Positions 9,174 to 16,805 of a stretch of 64,000 nt of DNA are shown in pieces. The translations under genes were made by a program, and so were the position numbers. The stretch is taken from the NCBI RefSeq assembly GCF_015557635.1, contig NZ_JADNOP010000014.1, positions 1 through 64,000 on the forward strand, in the 5' to 3' direction. Within the stretch, counting starts at the first letter, position 1. The number at the start of each line of letters is the position of its first letter. Origin of the DNA: Fusicatenibacter saccharivorans (GTDB lineage Bacteria; Bacillota; Clostridia; Lachnospirales; Lachnospiraceae). The notes under the pieces were generated by a model that had not been told where the DNA came from, made no database searches, and worked only from the letters and a program-made list of their open reading frames with translations.

Positions 9174-9779
9174 ATGAAAAAATATTTTTTATATTTTCTT
9201 GGTTTGAATTTAATAGCTTTTGCTGTTGTATTAAATGTTCGCTTTGATTTAGGAGTTGCTGCTTTTAGTTCTGTGATGTATTCAATATCACAAATCTATA
9301 ACATTTCTTTAGGAACAGCTTCTATTATCTGTTACTTAATATTTGTTATTATTCAATGTATTTTATCCAAAAAGATCACAGTTACTTTTATTTTAGAAAT
9401 TCCGTTATCGTTTGCTTTTGGTTGGTTGACTGATTTATATGATTTTATAATTCCTACATTATCGTTAAGTTTATACTTAAGGGTTATTTGTTTTATTATG
9501 ACGATGTTCATTACTGCAATGGGCGTATTTTTAAGCGTGAAAACAAATCTTATTTTAACACCAACTGATGGTATTGTAAAAACTATTTCAGAAGTCTTCT
9601 CTTTTCCTTTTTCAATAGTGAAAAATACTTTTGATATTACACTTGTGTTTGTCACTATTATTTTATGTTTAATTAATCATACCCATTTTTATGGTCTTGG
9701 TATAGGAACCATACTGACAGCCTTATTTATAGGAAGAATTATTAATATTTATGAAAAAAAGATACAGTTATCTTTTTAA
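9174..9779 (+). CDS. YczE/YyaS-like integral membrane protein
   Basis: Protein of 201 residues made almost entirely of hydrophobic segments, about five to six membrane spans, starting MKKYFLYFLGLNLIAFAVVL. The GVAAFSSVMYSIS and TPTDGIVKTIS segments resemble the YczE/YitT-like membrane proteins of Firmicutes, whose function is unknown. ATG 9174 is preferred because GAGGTAATAAGA precedes it. Codon use and base composition are markedly AT-rich compared with the genes on both sides, and it sits inside a patch of mobile-element debris, so recent horizontal arrival is likely. Confidence 0.7.
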   Translation: MKKYFLYFLGLNLIAFAVVLNVRFDLGVAAFSSVMYSISQIYNISLGTASIICYLIFVIIQCILSKKITVTFILEIPLSFAFGWLTDLYDFIIPTLSLSLYLRVICFIMTMFITAMGVFLSVKTNLILTPTDGIVKTISEVFSFPFSIVKNTFDITLVFVTIILCLINHTHFYGLGIGTILTALFIGRIINIYEKKIQLSF

Positions 9780-9784
9780 AGGTG

Positions 9785-9880
9785 GCAATTGGGTATTACG
9801 ATGCTAAACTGTTGCTGGAAGCATCGAAGGAGACACGGATCCATATGCAGATGGTCTTTGCCTTGTTAATGGGGCTTAGC
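9785..9880 (+). pseudogene. Fragment of a tyrosine-recombinase integrase
   Basis: Directly after the YczE-like gene a frame encodes YYDAKLLLEASKETRIHMQM, then VFALLMGL. This matches the start of the catalytic domain of phage/ICE-type tyrosine integrases, the region just before the first catalytic arginine. The fragment ends abruptly at 9877, where uvrB sequence begins in a different frame. It has no start, no catalytic residues and no ribosome binding site. Confidence 0.6.
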
Positions 9881-9980
9881 CAACCTTGATCATAGCGCAC
9901 AATAAAACACTTGCAGCACAGCTGTATGGTGAGTTTAAGGAATTCTTCCCGGAAAACGCAGTGGAATACTTTGTCTCCTA
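9878..9980 (+). pseudogene. 103-bp duplicate fragment of uvrB
   Basis: These bases match uvrB positions 11650-11752 with six differences, and all six are at third codon positions and synonymous. The frame reads 33 codons of UvrB ([19 protein letters not shown] and onward) and ends at a TAG where uvrB has TAC. The divergence pattern means that the fragment came from a functional uvrB of a relative rather than from decay of a local copy. The remaining bases up to 10248 are AT-rich and hold no gene I can support. Confidence 0.85.
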
Positions 9981-10248
9981 GTATCTTGATATTAATTTGC
10001 ATACCATATATTGATTTGGAAAAGTAAAATAATACTATATAAAGCATAATAAACGATGCGTTAAAAGTAAATGGACATGATGGATTGGCTATAACGGTGA
10101 ATAAAATTCGTCGAAGAAAGTAGTAAAATTGATACATGGAAAATACTGATTGAGAAACGAAGGTAAACTGGTTATAATAAAATCAAGAAGAAAGATTTGT
10201 GAATCGAGAAACTTATAGTATTATCAGCAGAAAATGAGGTGATGATGT

Positions 10249-10590
10249 ATGCCAAAGATTATGCAGGATTTAATTAAACAGTATGTGGAAGAGGTCAAGA
10301 AGATTTATGGTTCCCATGTACGTCAGATAATCCTTTATGGTTCTTATGCAAGGGGTGACTTCCGTCCGGATTCTGATGTGGACATTATGATTCTGGTAGA
10401 TATGTCAGATCTGGAATTAAAGGCATATGCACAACAGCTCTCGTACATGACCTATGACTTTAATATGGATCATGACACGGATATTAAGCCTATTGCAAAA
10501 AGTGAAGCACATTTTAACAAGTGGATTGTGAACTATCCATTTTATTCCAATATTCATAAAGAAGGGGTAGTTTTGTATGGAGCAGCATAA
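10249..10590 (+). CDS. MNT-family nucleotidyltransferase (antitoxin-type)
   Basis: Protein of 113 residues, the usual size of minimal nucleotidyltransferases. The polymerase-beta-like signature G-S-x10-D-x-D is complete: Gly31, Ser32, Asp43 and Asp45 within YGSYARGDFRPDSDVDIMIL. In known HEPN/MNT pairs the nucleotidyltransferase neutralises the HEPN ribonuclease, in studied cases by adding AMP to it. The gene overlaps the HEPN gene by 14 bases, which implies translational coupling. A GAGGTGATG site lies just before ATG 10249. Here the order is MNT first, HEPN second. Confidence 0.9.
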   Translation: MPKIMQDLIKQYVEEVKKIYGSHVRQIILYGSYARGDFRPDSDVDIMILVDMSDLELKAYAQQLSYMTYDFNMDHDTDIKPIAKSEAHFNKWIVNYPFYSNIHKEGVVLYGAA

Positions 10591-11008
10591 TCAGGAAATC
10601 GGTACTAGACGGGATCTGGTGTTATATCGTCTGGAAACAGCCCGAAATGATCTGAAATCAGCAAGAGCATTATTTTCTATTGAAGATTATAAAGGAGCCA
10701 ATAACAGGGCATACTATTCTATTTTTCATGCAATTAATGCAGTACATGCTGTAAGCGGTAAAGCATATAAAAGGCATAAGGATGCTGTGGCTAACTTCAA
10801 TAAGGATTATGTGAAAACATCAGTGTTTCCAAGAGAAATGGGAAGGAAAATCGGACAGGCAGAAGAGATTCGCCATGCCAGCGATTATGATGATTTTTAT
10901 ATTGCAAGTAAAGAAGAATCAGAACGGCAGATTTCAGTTGCAGATGAATTTATAATTCTGGCAGAAAAATATTGTATGGAACAGCTTGAAAAACAAAAGG
11001 AAAATTGA
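10577..11008 (+). CDS. HEPN-domain protein (toxin-type partner of the nucleotidyltransferase)
   Basis: Protein of 143 residues, predicted all-helical. The HEPN ribonuclease-type motif R-x6-H is present: Arg44 and His51 in NNRAYYSIFHAIN. The residues after the histidine are Ala-Ile, so the R-x4-H-x-Y motif of the HepT branch is not matched; this is the broader PF05168-like branch. In paired systems such proteins cut RNA until the partner inactivates them. It overlaps the preceding gene by 14 bases and is followed by a hairpin. A function other than toxicity, such as nucleotide or drug modification with its partner, cannot be excluded. Confidence 0.85.
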   Translation: MEQHNQEIGTRRDLVLYRLETARNDLKSARALFSIEDYKGANNRAYYSIFHAINAVHAVSGKAYKRHKDAVANFNKDYVKTSVFPREMGRKIGQAEEIRHASDYDDFYIASKEESERQISVADEFIILAEKYCMEQLEKQKEN

Positions 11009-11023
11009 AATGAACGAGGATGC

Positions 11024-11056
11024 CCCTCAGGGTTTGAAACCCTGAGGGATATTTTA
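11024..11056 (+). terminator. hairpin after the MNT/HEPN pair
   Basis: CCCTCAGGGT (11024-11033) pairs perfectly with ACCCTGAGGG (11039-11048), followed by ATATTTTATG. It is a plausible terminator with a weak T tract. Confidence 0.65.
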
Positions 11057-11243
11057 TGTAAAAGTATATTATTCTAATAAGCGCAACGGATGCTCCCCAT
11101 ACCACAATGGAAATATTATAGCTGAGGAGATTCCGCCGGAATTGCTTTCTTATATGGAAGAAGTATTACCGGAAAAGAAGGAGCTGGATACGGAAATTGT
11201 TCTGGATACAATGATAAATGTAAATGAATTTTTGAAGAACTAA
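11046..11243 (+). pseudogene. Unidentified gene remnant
   Basis: A frame open from 11046 to TAA at 11241-11243 encodes a protein-like sequence, including SPYHNGNIIAEEIPPELLSY and ending MINVNEFLKN. It has no start codon with a ribosome binding site and begins inside the hairpin of the MNT/HEPN unit. It looks like the 3' part of a gene cut off when the island formed. I do not recognise the family. Confidence 0.35.
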
Positions 11244-11334
11244 TGTTCGCATCATATATACAATTTTAAATTTCCATGATATAATATCTCTTACATTTGA
11301 GTGTTAATTCGTCCACGTTAGTTTTACTACTTTT

Positions 11335-11430
11335 TATCAGTCTATAAAATATCGGGTGGTGAACAGAATTCGTCGAGAGGCATATTCGGCTAAAATCAGA
11401 GAATGTGCTTCGACGAATTTCTGACTGATA
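11335..11430 (+). promoter_or_regulatory. Inverted-repeat leader of uvrB
   Basis: CAGAATTCGTCGA (11364-11376) pairs with TCGACGAATTTCTG (11410-11423), and a second pair, TATCAGTC (11335-11342) with GACTGATA (11423-11430), encloses it. A -10-like TATAAAAT lies between the outer left arm and the inner stem. The structure sits just upstream of the uvrB ribosome binding site, so it may be an operator or an mRNA leader structure. The core AATTCGTCGA also occurs at 10105-10114. Nothing else is seen between 11244 and 11468. Confidence 0.5.
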
Positions 11431-11468
11431 GACGAACTTTTTTGATATAAAAACCAGGAGGTGCTTTT

Positions 11469-13469
11469 TTGCAGAATTCACAACAAATATTCAAATTACA
11501 CTCCGAATACCAGCCTACAGGCGACCAGCCCCAGGCAATCGAAAAACTGGTCAAAGGCTTTCAAGAAGGTAATCAATGCGAGACTTTGCTGGGCGTTACA
11601 GGTTCCGGCAAGACCTTTACCATGGCAAATGTTATTGCACAGTTAAATAAGCCAACCTTGATCATAGCGCACAATAAAACACTTGCAGCACAGCTGTACG
11701 GTGAGTTTAAGGAATTCTTCCCTGAGAATGCAGTAGAATATTTTGTCTCCTACTACGACTACTACCAGCCGGAGGCTTACGTGCCGTCTTCGGATACGTA
11801 TATTGCGAAGGACTCTGCGCGGAACGATGAGATTGATAAGCTGCGGCTTTCCGCGACTTCTGCACTGAGTGAGCGGAACGATGTCATTGTGGTTTCCAGT
11901 GTTTCGTGTATCTATGGAATCGGAAGCCCGAAGGACTACATGGAGATGATTATTTCGCTCCGCCCGGGAATGGAAAAGGACCGGGACGATGTGATCCGGC
12001 AGTTGATTGATATTCAGTATGACCGGAATGATATGGATTTCCACCGCGGTACGTTCCGCGTGCGCGGTGATGTATTGGAGATTTTTCCGGCGGAGGAGAC
12101 GGACAAGGCGGTGCGCGTCGAGTTCTTCGGGGATGAGATTGACCGTCTGGTGCAGATCGATACGCTGACGGGTGAAATCTTATGTGAACTGAACCACATC
12201 GCAATCTTTCCTGCCTCCCACTACGTTGTGCCGATGGACACGATCCTGAAAGCAACAGGCGAGATTGAAAAGGATATGGAAGAGCAGGTGAAGTTCTTCA
12301 AGCACGAGGGAAAACTGATCGAGGCCCAGCGCATCGAGGAGCGGACCAATTTCGATATTGAGATGCTCAAAGAAACCGGCATCTGTTCCGGCATCGAAAA
12401 CTATTCGCGTTACCTCTCCGGATTAAAGCCAGGCGAGCCGCCCTACACACTGATGGACTATTTCGGAGATGATTTCCTCATCATTGTGGATGAGTCGCAT
12501 AAGACTGTTCCGCAGATCCGCAGCATGTATGCCGGCGACCAGTCGCGGAAATCGACGCTGGTGGACTATGGATTCCGTTTGCCGTCCGCAAAAGACAACC
12601 GCCCGTTGAACTTCGGCGAGTTCGAGGACCGGATCGATCAGATCCTCTTCGTATCTGCCACGCCGGGCGACTACGAGGCAGACCACGAGCTGCTGCGCGC
12701 CGAACAGATCATCCGCCCGACCGGCCTTCTCGACCCGGATGTCGAGGTACGCCCGGTGGAGGGACAGATCGACGATCTGATTTCGGAAGTAAAGAAAGAA
12801 ACTGAAAAACACAACAAAGTTCTCGTGACGACGCTGACGAAGCGTATGGCAGAGGATCTGACCGACTATATGAAAGAGGCCGGCATCCGCGTGCGTTACC
12901 TGCACTCCGATATCGACACCCTGGAACGGACCGAGATCATCCGTGATATGCGTCTCGATGTCTTCGATGTGCTCGTCGGCATCAACCTTCTGCGTGAGGG
13001 TCTCGACATCCCGGAAATCACACTCGTGGCGATCCTGGATGCCGATAAAGAAGGTTTTCTGCGTTCCGAAACCTCCCTGATCCAGACCATCGGCCGTGCC
13101 GCGCGAAACAGCGAGGGCCATGTTATCATGTACGCCGATGTGATGACCGATTCCATGCGCCTCGCGATCGACGAGACGAAGCGCCGCCGTGCCCTGCAGG
13201 AAGCCTACAACAAAGAGCACGGCATCACTCCGACCACCATCAAAAAAGCCGTCCGCGATCTCATCAGCATTTCGAAAGAAGTGGCAAAGACAGAAGAAAA
13301 GATGGAAAAAGACCCGGAGTCCATGAGCCGCGAAGAACTGGAAAAACTGATCGGCCAGGTACAGAAACAGATGAAAGCCGCTGCCGCCGAACTCAACTTC
13401 GAAATGGCCGCCGAGCTGCGTGACAAAATGATCACACTGAAGAAGAGCCTGGATGACATGGAAGAATAA
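11469..13469 (+). CDS. uvrB: Excinuclease ABC subunit UvrB
   Basis: Protein of 666 residues, full length. UvrB is the damage-verifying helicase-like subunit of nucleotide excision repair; it is loaded on DNA by UvrA and recruits UvrC. Visible are Walker A GVTGSGKT (residues 42-49), the beta-hairpin segment [12 protein letters not shown] that clamps DNA, the DESH box, conserved helicase motifs with QTIGRAARN, and the C-terminal UVR coiled coil (about 625-660) that binds UvrC. Translation starts at TTG 11469 behind a consensus AGGAGGTG. It is transcribed alone and ends at a strong terminator; uvrA is not adjacent. Part of its 5' region is duplicated 1.7 kb upstream. Confidence 0.98.
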   Translation: MQNSQQIFKLHSEYQPTGDQPQAIEKLVKGFQEGNQCETLLGVTGSGKTFTMANVIAQLNKPTLIIAHNKTLAAQLYGEFKEFFPENAVEYFVSYYDYYQPEAYVPSSDTYIAKDSARNDEIDKLRLSATSALSERNDVIVVSSVSCIYGIGSPKDYMEMIISLRPGMEKDRDDVIRQLIDIQYDRNDMDFHRGTFRVRGDVLEIFPAEETDKAVRVEFFGDEIDRLVQIDTLTGEILCELNHIAIFPASHYVVPMDTILKATGEIEKDMEEQVKFFKHEGKLIEAQRIEERTNFDIEMLKETGICSGIENYSRYLSGLKPGEPPYTLMDYFGDDFLIIVDESHKTVPQIRSMYAGDQSRKSTLVDYGFRLPSAKDNRPLNFGEFEDRIDQILFVSATPGDYEADHELLRAEQIIRPTGLLDPDVEVRPVEGQIDDLISEVKKETEKHNKVLVTTLTKRMAEDLTDYMKEAGIRVRYLHSDIDTLERTEIIRDMRLDVFDVLVGINLLREGLDIPEITLVAILDADKEGFLRSETSLIQTIGRAARNSEGHVIMYADVMTDSMRLAIDETKRRRALQEAYNKEHGITPTTIKKAVRDLISISKEVAKTEEKMEKDPESMSREELEKLIGQVQKQMKAAAAELNFEMAAELRDKMITLKKSLDDMEE

Positions 13470-13502
13470 AAAATCAGAAATAAAAAAGAAGAAAAGAGCA
13501 TG

Positions 13503-13553
13503 AAAAAAAGCGTGCCGGAAAAGCGACAGAAAACTTTCCGGCACGCTTTTTTT
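13503..13553. terminator. uvrB: strong rho-independent terminator of uvrB
   Basis: A 19-bp perfect stem with GCGTGCCGGAAA and TTTCCGGCACGC arms is flanked by A and T runs on either side. It can act on both strands and so also insulates the minus-strand regulator gene downstream. Confidence 0.92.
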
Positions 13554-13584
13554 GCGTCCGATTTTGCTTCCTTCTTGTTCAGAA

Positions 13585-13613
13585 TTGACGCAAAATAAGA
13601 ATACCATTATAAT
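13585..13613 (+). promoter_or_regulatory. Strong promoter antisense to the XRE regulator
   Basis: TTGACG (13585-13590), 17 bases, then TATAAT (13608-13613). It points rightward into the 3' end of the minus-strand XRE gene. There is no gene with a ribosome binding site until the unknown gene at 14016. The palindromic operator at 13619-13638 covers the expected transcription start. Confidence 0.65.
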
Positions 13614-13618
13614 ATAAA

Positions 13619-13638
13619 ATACGACCAAACGGTCGTAT
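13619..13638. promoter_or_regulatory. Palindromic operator, copy 1
   Basis: ATACGACC-AAAC-GGTCGTAT is a perfect 8+8 palindrome with a 4-base spacer. Related sites lie upstream of each XRE regulator (13931-13950 and 14756-14775). It is probably bound by one or both of them. Confidence 0.65.
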
Positions 13639-13681
13639 CAAAACGCAAAACACAAAAATAAAAAAGACAACAATAAAAAAA

Positions 13682-13900
13682 TTAATCGCCGAATTTTCTC
13701 TTTTTACTGGAGACACTCAGCAGATAGTCGACCGAGCAGTCATAGAACCGTGCAAGCCGGATCACATAGTCGATCGGGATGTCGCGGATTCCTTTTTCGT
13801 AGCGGGAATAGACGTCGCGGTTGCATTCGAGCAGGGCAGAAATCTCTTTGATGGTGAGATCCTGATCGATCCGCATATCTTCAATTCTCTGGTATTTCAT
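13682..13900 (-). CDS. XRE-family HTH regulator, paralog 1
   Basis: Protein of 72 residues consisting of little more than one Cro/C1-type helix-turn-helix: DLTIKEISALLECNRDVYSR followed by YEKGIRDIP. It is clearly paralogous to the gene at 14516-14734, with the same length, the same MKYQR-ED start and the same DYLL/DYLV ending. An ATG four codons upstream (13912) abuts the AAAGGA site too closely, so ATG 13900 is chosen, which also matches the paralog. Such small proteins act as dimeric repressors. Its promoter region carries an operator-like palindrome, which suggests autoregulation. It may also be subject to antisense transcription from the promoter at 13585. Confidence 0.85.
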   Translation of the reverse strand: MKYQRIEDMRIDQDLTIKEISALLECNRDVYSRYEKGIRDIPIDYVIRLARFYDCSVDYLLSVSSKKRKFGD

Positions 13901-13930
13901 ACGTTGTACCATCCTTTCAGATTCAAACCC

Positions 13931-13950
13931 ATACTACCAAACGGTTGGAT
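13931..13950. promoter_or_regulatory. Operator-like palindrome, copy 2
   Basis: ATACTACC-AAAC-GGTTGGAT differs from the perfect palindrome at 13619 in three of sixteen arm positions and keeps the 4-base spacer. It lies between the XRE gene (minus) and the unknown gene (plus), so it can govern both. Confidence 0.55.
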
Positions 13951-14015
13951 GGACAAAGTTAAATCAGATCATATGGTCGCAAATTGAAGAATGGGGCGGG
14001 AGAGAGAAACGGCGG

Positions 14016-14438
14016 GTGAAGACAGCCTGTGCAGAAAACAGAAAAATATGTACGGCAGAAATGGGGGAACGAATGGGAAAAGCAGAAAGAATAGAAATAG
14101 AAGATTTTGTCCAGAATATAGTGGAACGGATGGAGACGCCGGAAGCGTTTGAAAAAATGATCAGCCGGGAGGAAGAATGCGAAGCGCAGGGGCAGGAGAG
14201 CCGTCTGAGGGATGTGCTGAAGAAAGAATGGCCGGTGGACGAAAAGGGAGAGCGCATCTATCAGATCACTAATATATATGAAGAAAAAGCAGAAGAACTC
14301 CTCATTGTAGAACTGTATACCGGCATCCACCTGGAAAACGGAGTCCCGTGCGGGCATTTTACGCTGTATCTCTGCGGGGAGCCGGACGGATGGAAACTCA
14401 GCGAAACGCGGATGATGGAATATCTGCAGAATCTGTAA
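14016..14438 (+). CDS. Unknown protein between two XRE regulators
   Basis: Protein of up to 140 residues, acidic, with no signal peptide or membrane segment; a helical N-terminal half is followed by a likely beta-rich part (LLIVELYTGIHLE, GHFTLYLCGEPDGWKL). I do not recognise the family. The start is uncertain: GTG 14016 gives the longest form, while ATG 14073 has GGGGGA four bases upstream and may be the real one. It is divergent from XRE paralog 1 and convergent with paralog 2, with the operator copy 2 in its upstream region. It is probably the regulated target of one or both regulators (inference). Confidence 0.6.
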   Translation: MKTACAENRKICTAEMGERMGKAERIEIEDFVQNIVERMETPEAFEKMISREEECEAQGQESRLRDVLKKEWPVDEKGERIYQITNIYEEKAEELLIVELYTGIHLENGVPCGHFTLYLCGEPDGWKLSETRMMEYLQNL

Positions 14439-14442
14439 ACGA

Positions 14443-14492
14443 AAAAGCAAAACAGGGAGGACAGGGAAAAGAAAAACTGTCCTCCTGCTTTT
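14443..14492. terminator. bidirectional terminator between convergent genes
   Basis: GGAGGACAG pairs with CTGTCCTCC, extended outside by AAAAGCA with TGCTTTT. It separates the plus-strand unknown gene from the minus-strand XRE paralog 2. Confidence 0.8.
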
Positions 14493-14515
14493 GCTGCGGC
14501 GGAGACACCGGAAAG

Positions 14516-14734
14516 TCAGGATCCATACGGCCGCTTCTCATCGCTGATGCCGACCAGATAATCCAGACTGACCTGATACAGCTCCGCCAGACGGATGGCA
14601 ATGGAGATCGGCAGCTGCCGGACGCCTTTTTCATATCGGGTATACACATCGCGGTTGCAGCCGAGATAGTCGGCAACCTGGCGGATCGTCAGATCGTGGT
14701 CCGTGCGCAGATCCTCCAGTCTCTGATATTTCAT
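14516..14734 (-). CDS. XRE-family HTH regulator, paralog 2
   Basis: Protein of 72 residues, a lone Cro/C1-type helix-turn-helix: DLTIRQVADYLGCNRDVYTR then YEKGVRQLP. It shares about half of its residues with the gene at 13682-13900 and ends SDEKRPYGS where that one ends SSKKRKFGD. A GAGGTGATG site precedes ATG 14734. It is likely a small dimeric DNA-binding repressor. The operator-like site at 14756-14775 sits directly upstream, consistent with autoregulation. The hrcA promoter lies on the opposite strand 190 bases away. Confidence 0.85.
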   Translation of the reverse strand: MKYQRLEDLRTDHDLTIRQVADYLGCNRDVYTRYEKGVRQLPISIAIRLAELYQVSLDYLVGISDEKRPYGS

Positions 14735-14755
14735 GATTCATCACCTCTGAGAAAA

Positions 14756-14775
14756 ATGCTACTAAATGGTCGTAT
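14756..14775. promoter_or_regulatory. Operator-like palindrome, copy 3
   Basis: ATGCTACT-AAAT-GGTCGTAT keeps a perfect right arm and the 4-base spacer of the palindrome at 13619, with five of eight matches in the left arm. It lies immediately upstream of XRE paralog 2. Confidence 0.5.
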
Positions 14776-14918
14776 CAAAATGGCAGAATCCTACCATACG
14801 GCTATAGCGCCTTTGAAACAGTAGAATGCAATAAAAAAGAAAAGTCAGATTCCTTTTCAGAAAGAAAACGGTTTATACTTTTTTCACAATTTCTTCATAG
14901 AAAAACCGGGAAAAGGTG

Positions 14919-14947
14919 TTGACAAACAAAAGGCAGCGTGCTATCTT
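14919..14947 (+). promoter_or_regulatory. hrcA: Vegetative promoter of the hrcA operon
   Basis: TTGACA (14919-14924), 17 bases, TATCTT (14942-14947). The CIRCE operator lies 13 bases downstream, over the transcription start region. Confidence 0.85.
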
Positions 14948-14960
14948 AAGAGCATAGATG

Positions 14961-14987
14961 TTAGCACTCCACTGAAACGAGTGCTAA
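14961..14987. promoter_or_regulatory. CIRCE operator
   Basis: The inverted repeat TTAGCACTC, nine bases, GAGTGCTAA is a perfect match to the CIRCE consensus bound by HrcA. HrcA, stabilised by GroEL, represses the operon under normal conditions; heat or unfolded protein relieves it. No second copy is seen before dnaK. Confidence 0.98.
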
Positions 14988-15019
14988 CAGGACTATACAA
15001 CAGGAAGGAGCTTATCTTA

Positions 15020-16078
15020 GTGGATACAGAATTGGATGAAAGAAAAAGAAAAATATTAAAAGCGATCATCCAGACGTATCTGGAAACGGGCGAGCCGGTC
15101 GGCTCAAGAACGATTTCCAAATACACGGATTTGAATTTAAGCTCCGCCACAATCCGGAATGAAATGTCCGATCTGGAAGAGATGGGTTACATCTTACAGC
15201 CCCACACTTCCGCAGGACGCATTCCTTCCGATAAAGGCTACCGCCTCTATGTAGATGAGCTGATGCGGGAAAAAGAACAGGAAGTTGCAGACATCAAAAA
15301 CATGGTCATTGAAAAAACAGACCGAATGGAAAAAGTTCTGCAGCAGGTTGTCAAAGTCCTCGCTTCATCTACCAACTATGCAACGTTGATTACAGGACCG
15401 GAATATCACAGAAATAAAGTGAAATTCATCCAGCTCTCAAAAGTCAATGAAGAGCAGCTCCTGGCCGTCATCGTCGTAGAAGGCAACCTGGTGAAAAACC
15501 AGATGATCGACCTCGACGAGACCATCAACGATGAACAGATATTAAAGCTGAACCTGCTTCTGAACACACAGCTCAATGGCCTGACCATTGAAGAAATCAA
15601 TCTTGGCATGATCAAGAAGATGAAAGAGCAGGCAGGCATCCACTCCGGCATCATCAGCAAAGTGGTCGATACCGTAGCGGAAGCCATCGCAGTCAGTGAA
15701 GAAGATGTGCCGGTGTACACCAGCGGCGCAACCAACATTTTCAAGTACCCTGAGCTTTCCGACAGCAGCAAAGCCAGCCAGCTGATCTCCACATTCGAGG
15801 AACGGCAGAAACTGGTCGATATGATCAAAGGAGCTGCCGAGGAGCAGGACGGAGAGGAAAATACCGGTATTCAGGTATACATCGGAAATGAATCTTCGAT
15901 GGAACCATTACGGGACTGCAGCGTGGTCACCACCACATACGATATGGGAAACGGTATGCGCGGAACAATCGGTATCGTGGGACCAAAGCGGATGGATTAC
16001 GAAAATGTGGTAGATAACCTGAAAACATTAAAAGTTCAACTGGACGCCGTCTTCAAAAAGCCGGACACAGGTGAGTAG
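15020..16078 (+). CDS. hrcA: Heat-inducible transcription repressor HrcA
   Basis: Protein of 352 residues. HrcA binds CIRCE and represses chaperone genes; its activity depends on GroEL. The N-terminal winged helix is recognisable: DERKRKILKAIIQTYLETGE then PVGSRTISKY, and SSATIRNEMSDLEEMGYI with the following HTSAGRIPSDKGYR. The start is GTG 15020, because AAGGAG lies 9 bases before it; an upstream ATG would lie inside CIRCE. It is first in the hrcA-grpE-dnaK-dnaJ operon, and grpE follows within 16 bases. Confidence 0.97.
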   Translation: MDTELDERKRKILKAIIQTYLETGEPVGSRTISKYTDLNLSSATIRNEMSDLEEMGYILQPHTSAGRIPSDKGYRLYVDELMREKEQEVADIKNMVIEKTDRMEKVLQQVVKVLASSTNYATLITGPEYHRNKVKFIQLSKVNEEQLLAVIVVEGNLVKNQMIDLDETINDEQILKLNLLLNTQLNGLTIEEINLGMIKKMKEQAGIHSGIISKVVDTVAEAIAVSEEDVPVYTSGATNIFKYPELSDSSKASQLISTFEERQKLVDMIKGAAEEQDGEENTGIQVYIGNESSMEPLRDCSVVTTTYDMGNGMRGTIGIVGPKRMDYENVVDNLKTLKVQLDAVFKKPDTGE

Positions 16079-16094
16079 AAAGGTGGAATGATCA

Positions 16095-16739
16095 GTGAGC
16101 GAAGAAAATAGAAAGAAAGAGGAAACCATGGAAGAACCTACACGCGAGATGGAAAAAGAAACCGGAGCAGAGACCGATCTGCCGGAAACCGAACCGGCTG
16201 CGGAGCAGGAAGAAGCAAAGAAAGCAGCAGAGGCAAAAGAAGCGGAAGCTGCAGAAGAAACTGCTGAGGATGGCAAAGAACGAAAGTTCTTCAAAAAGAA
16301 AAAAGATAAAAAAGATGAGAAAATCGAAGAGCTGACTGACCGCCTGACCCGTCAGATGGCAGAGTTCGATAACTTCCGCAAACGCACCGAAAAAGAAAAA
16401 GCAAATATGTATGCCATTGGAGCAAAAGACATCATCGAGAAGATTCTTCCGGTTGTTGACAGCTTCGAGCGCGGACTTGCAACGGTGGAAAACCCGGAGG
16501 AAGATCCGTTCGCAGACGGCATGAATAAAGTATACAAACAGTTTACCACAGCACTCGATGAACTCGGTGTAACCGTGATCGAGGCCGTTGGAAAGGAATT
16601 CGATCCGAATCTGCACAACGCAGTGATGCATGTGGAGGATGAGGAAGCCGGCGAGAACATCGTCGTAGAAGAGTTCATGAAGGGCTACATGTACAAAGGT
16701 TCCGTAGTCCGTCACAGTATGGTCAAGGTGGCTAACTAA
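16095..16739 (+). CDS. grpE: Nucleotide exchange factor GrpE
   Basis: Protein of 214 residues. GrpE is a dimeric factor that releases ADP from DnaK. The first 70 residues are very rich in Glu, Lys and Ala and likely disordered. The long coiled coil follows (about 75-125, with LTRQMAEFDNFRKRTEKEK), then the beta domain with EFDPNLHNAVMHVED and GYMYKGSVVRHSMVKV. It starts at GTG 16095 behind AAAGGTGG. It is second in the heat-shock operon. Confidence 0.96.
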   Translation: MSEENRKKEETMEEPTREMEKETGAETDLPETEPAAEQEEAKKAAEAKEAEAAEETAEDGKERKFFKKKKDKKDEKIEELTDRLTRQMAEFDNFRKRTEKEKANMYAIGAKDIIEKILPVVDSFERGLATVENPEEDPFADGMNKVYKQFTTALDELGVTVIEAVGKEFDPNLHNAVMHVEDEEAGENIVVEEFMKGYMYKGSVVRHSMVKVAN

Positions 16740-16805
16740 GCCTTGAAGATAAATAAATAGAAATTAAACCATTTTTTAGCATAATTCATTGAGGAGGAAA
16801 CAACA

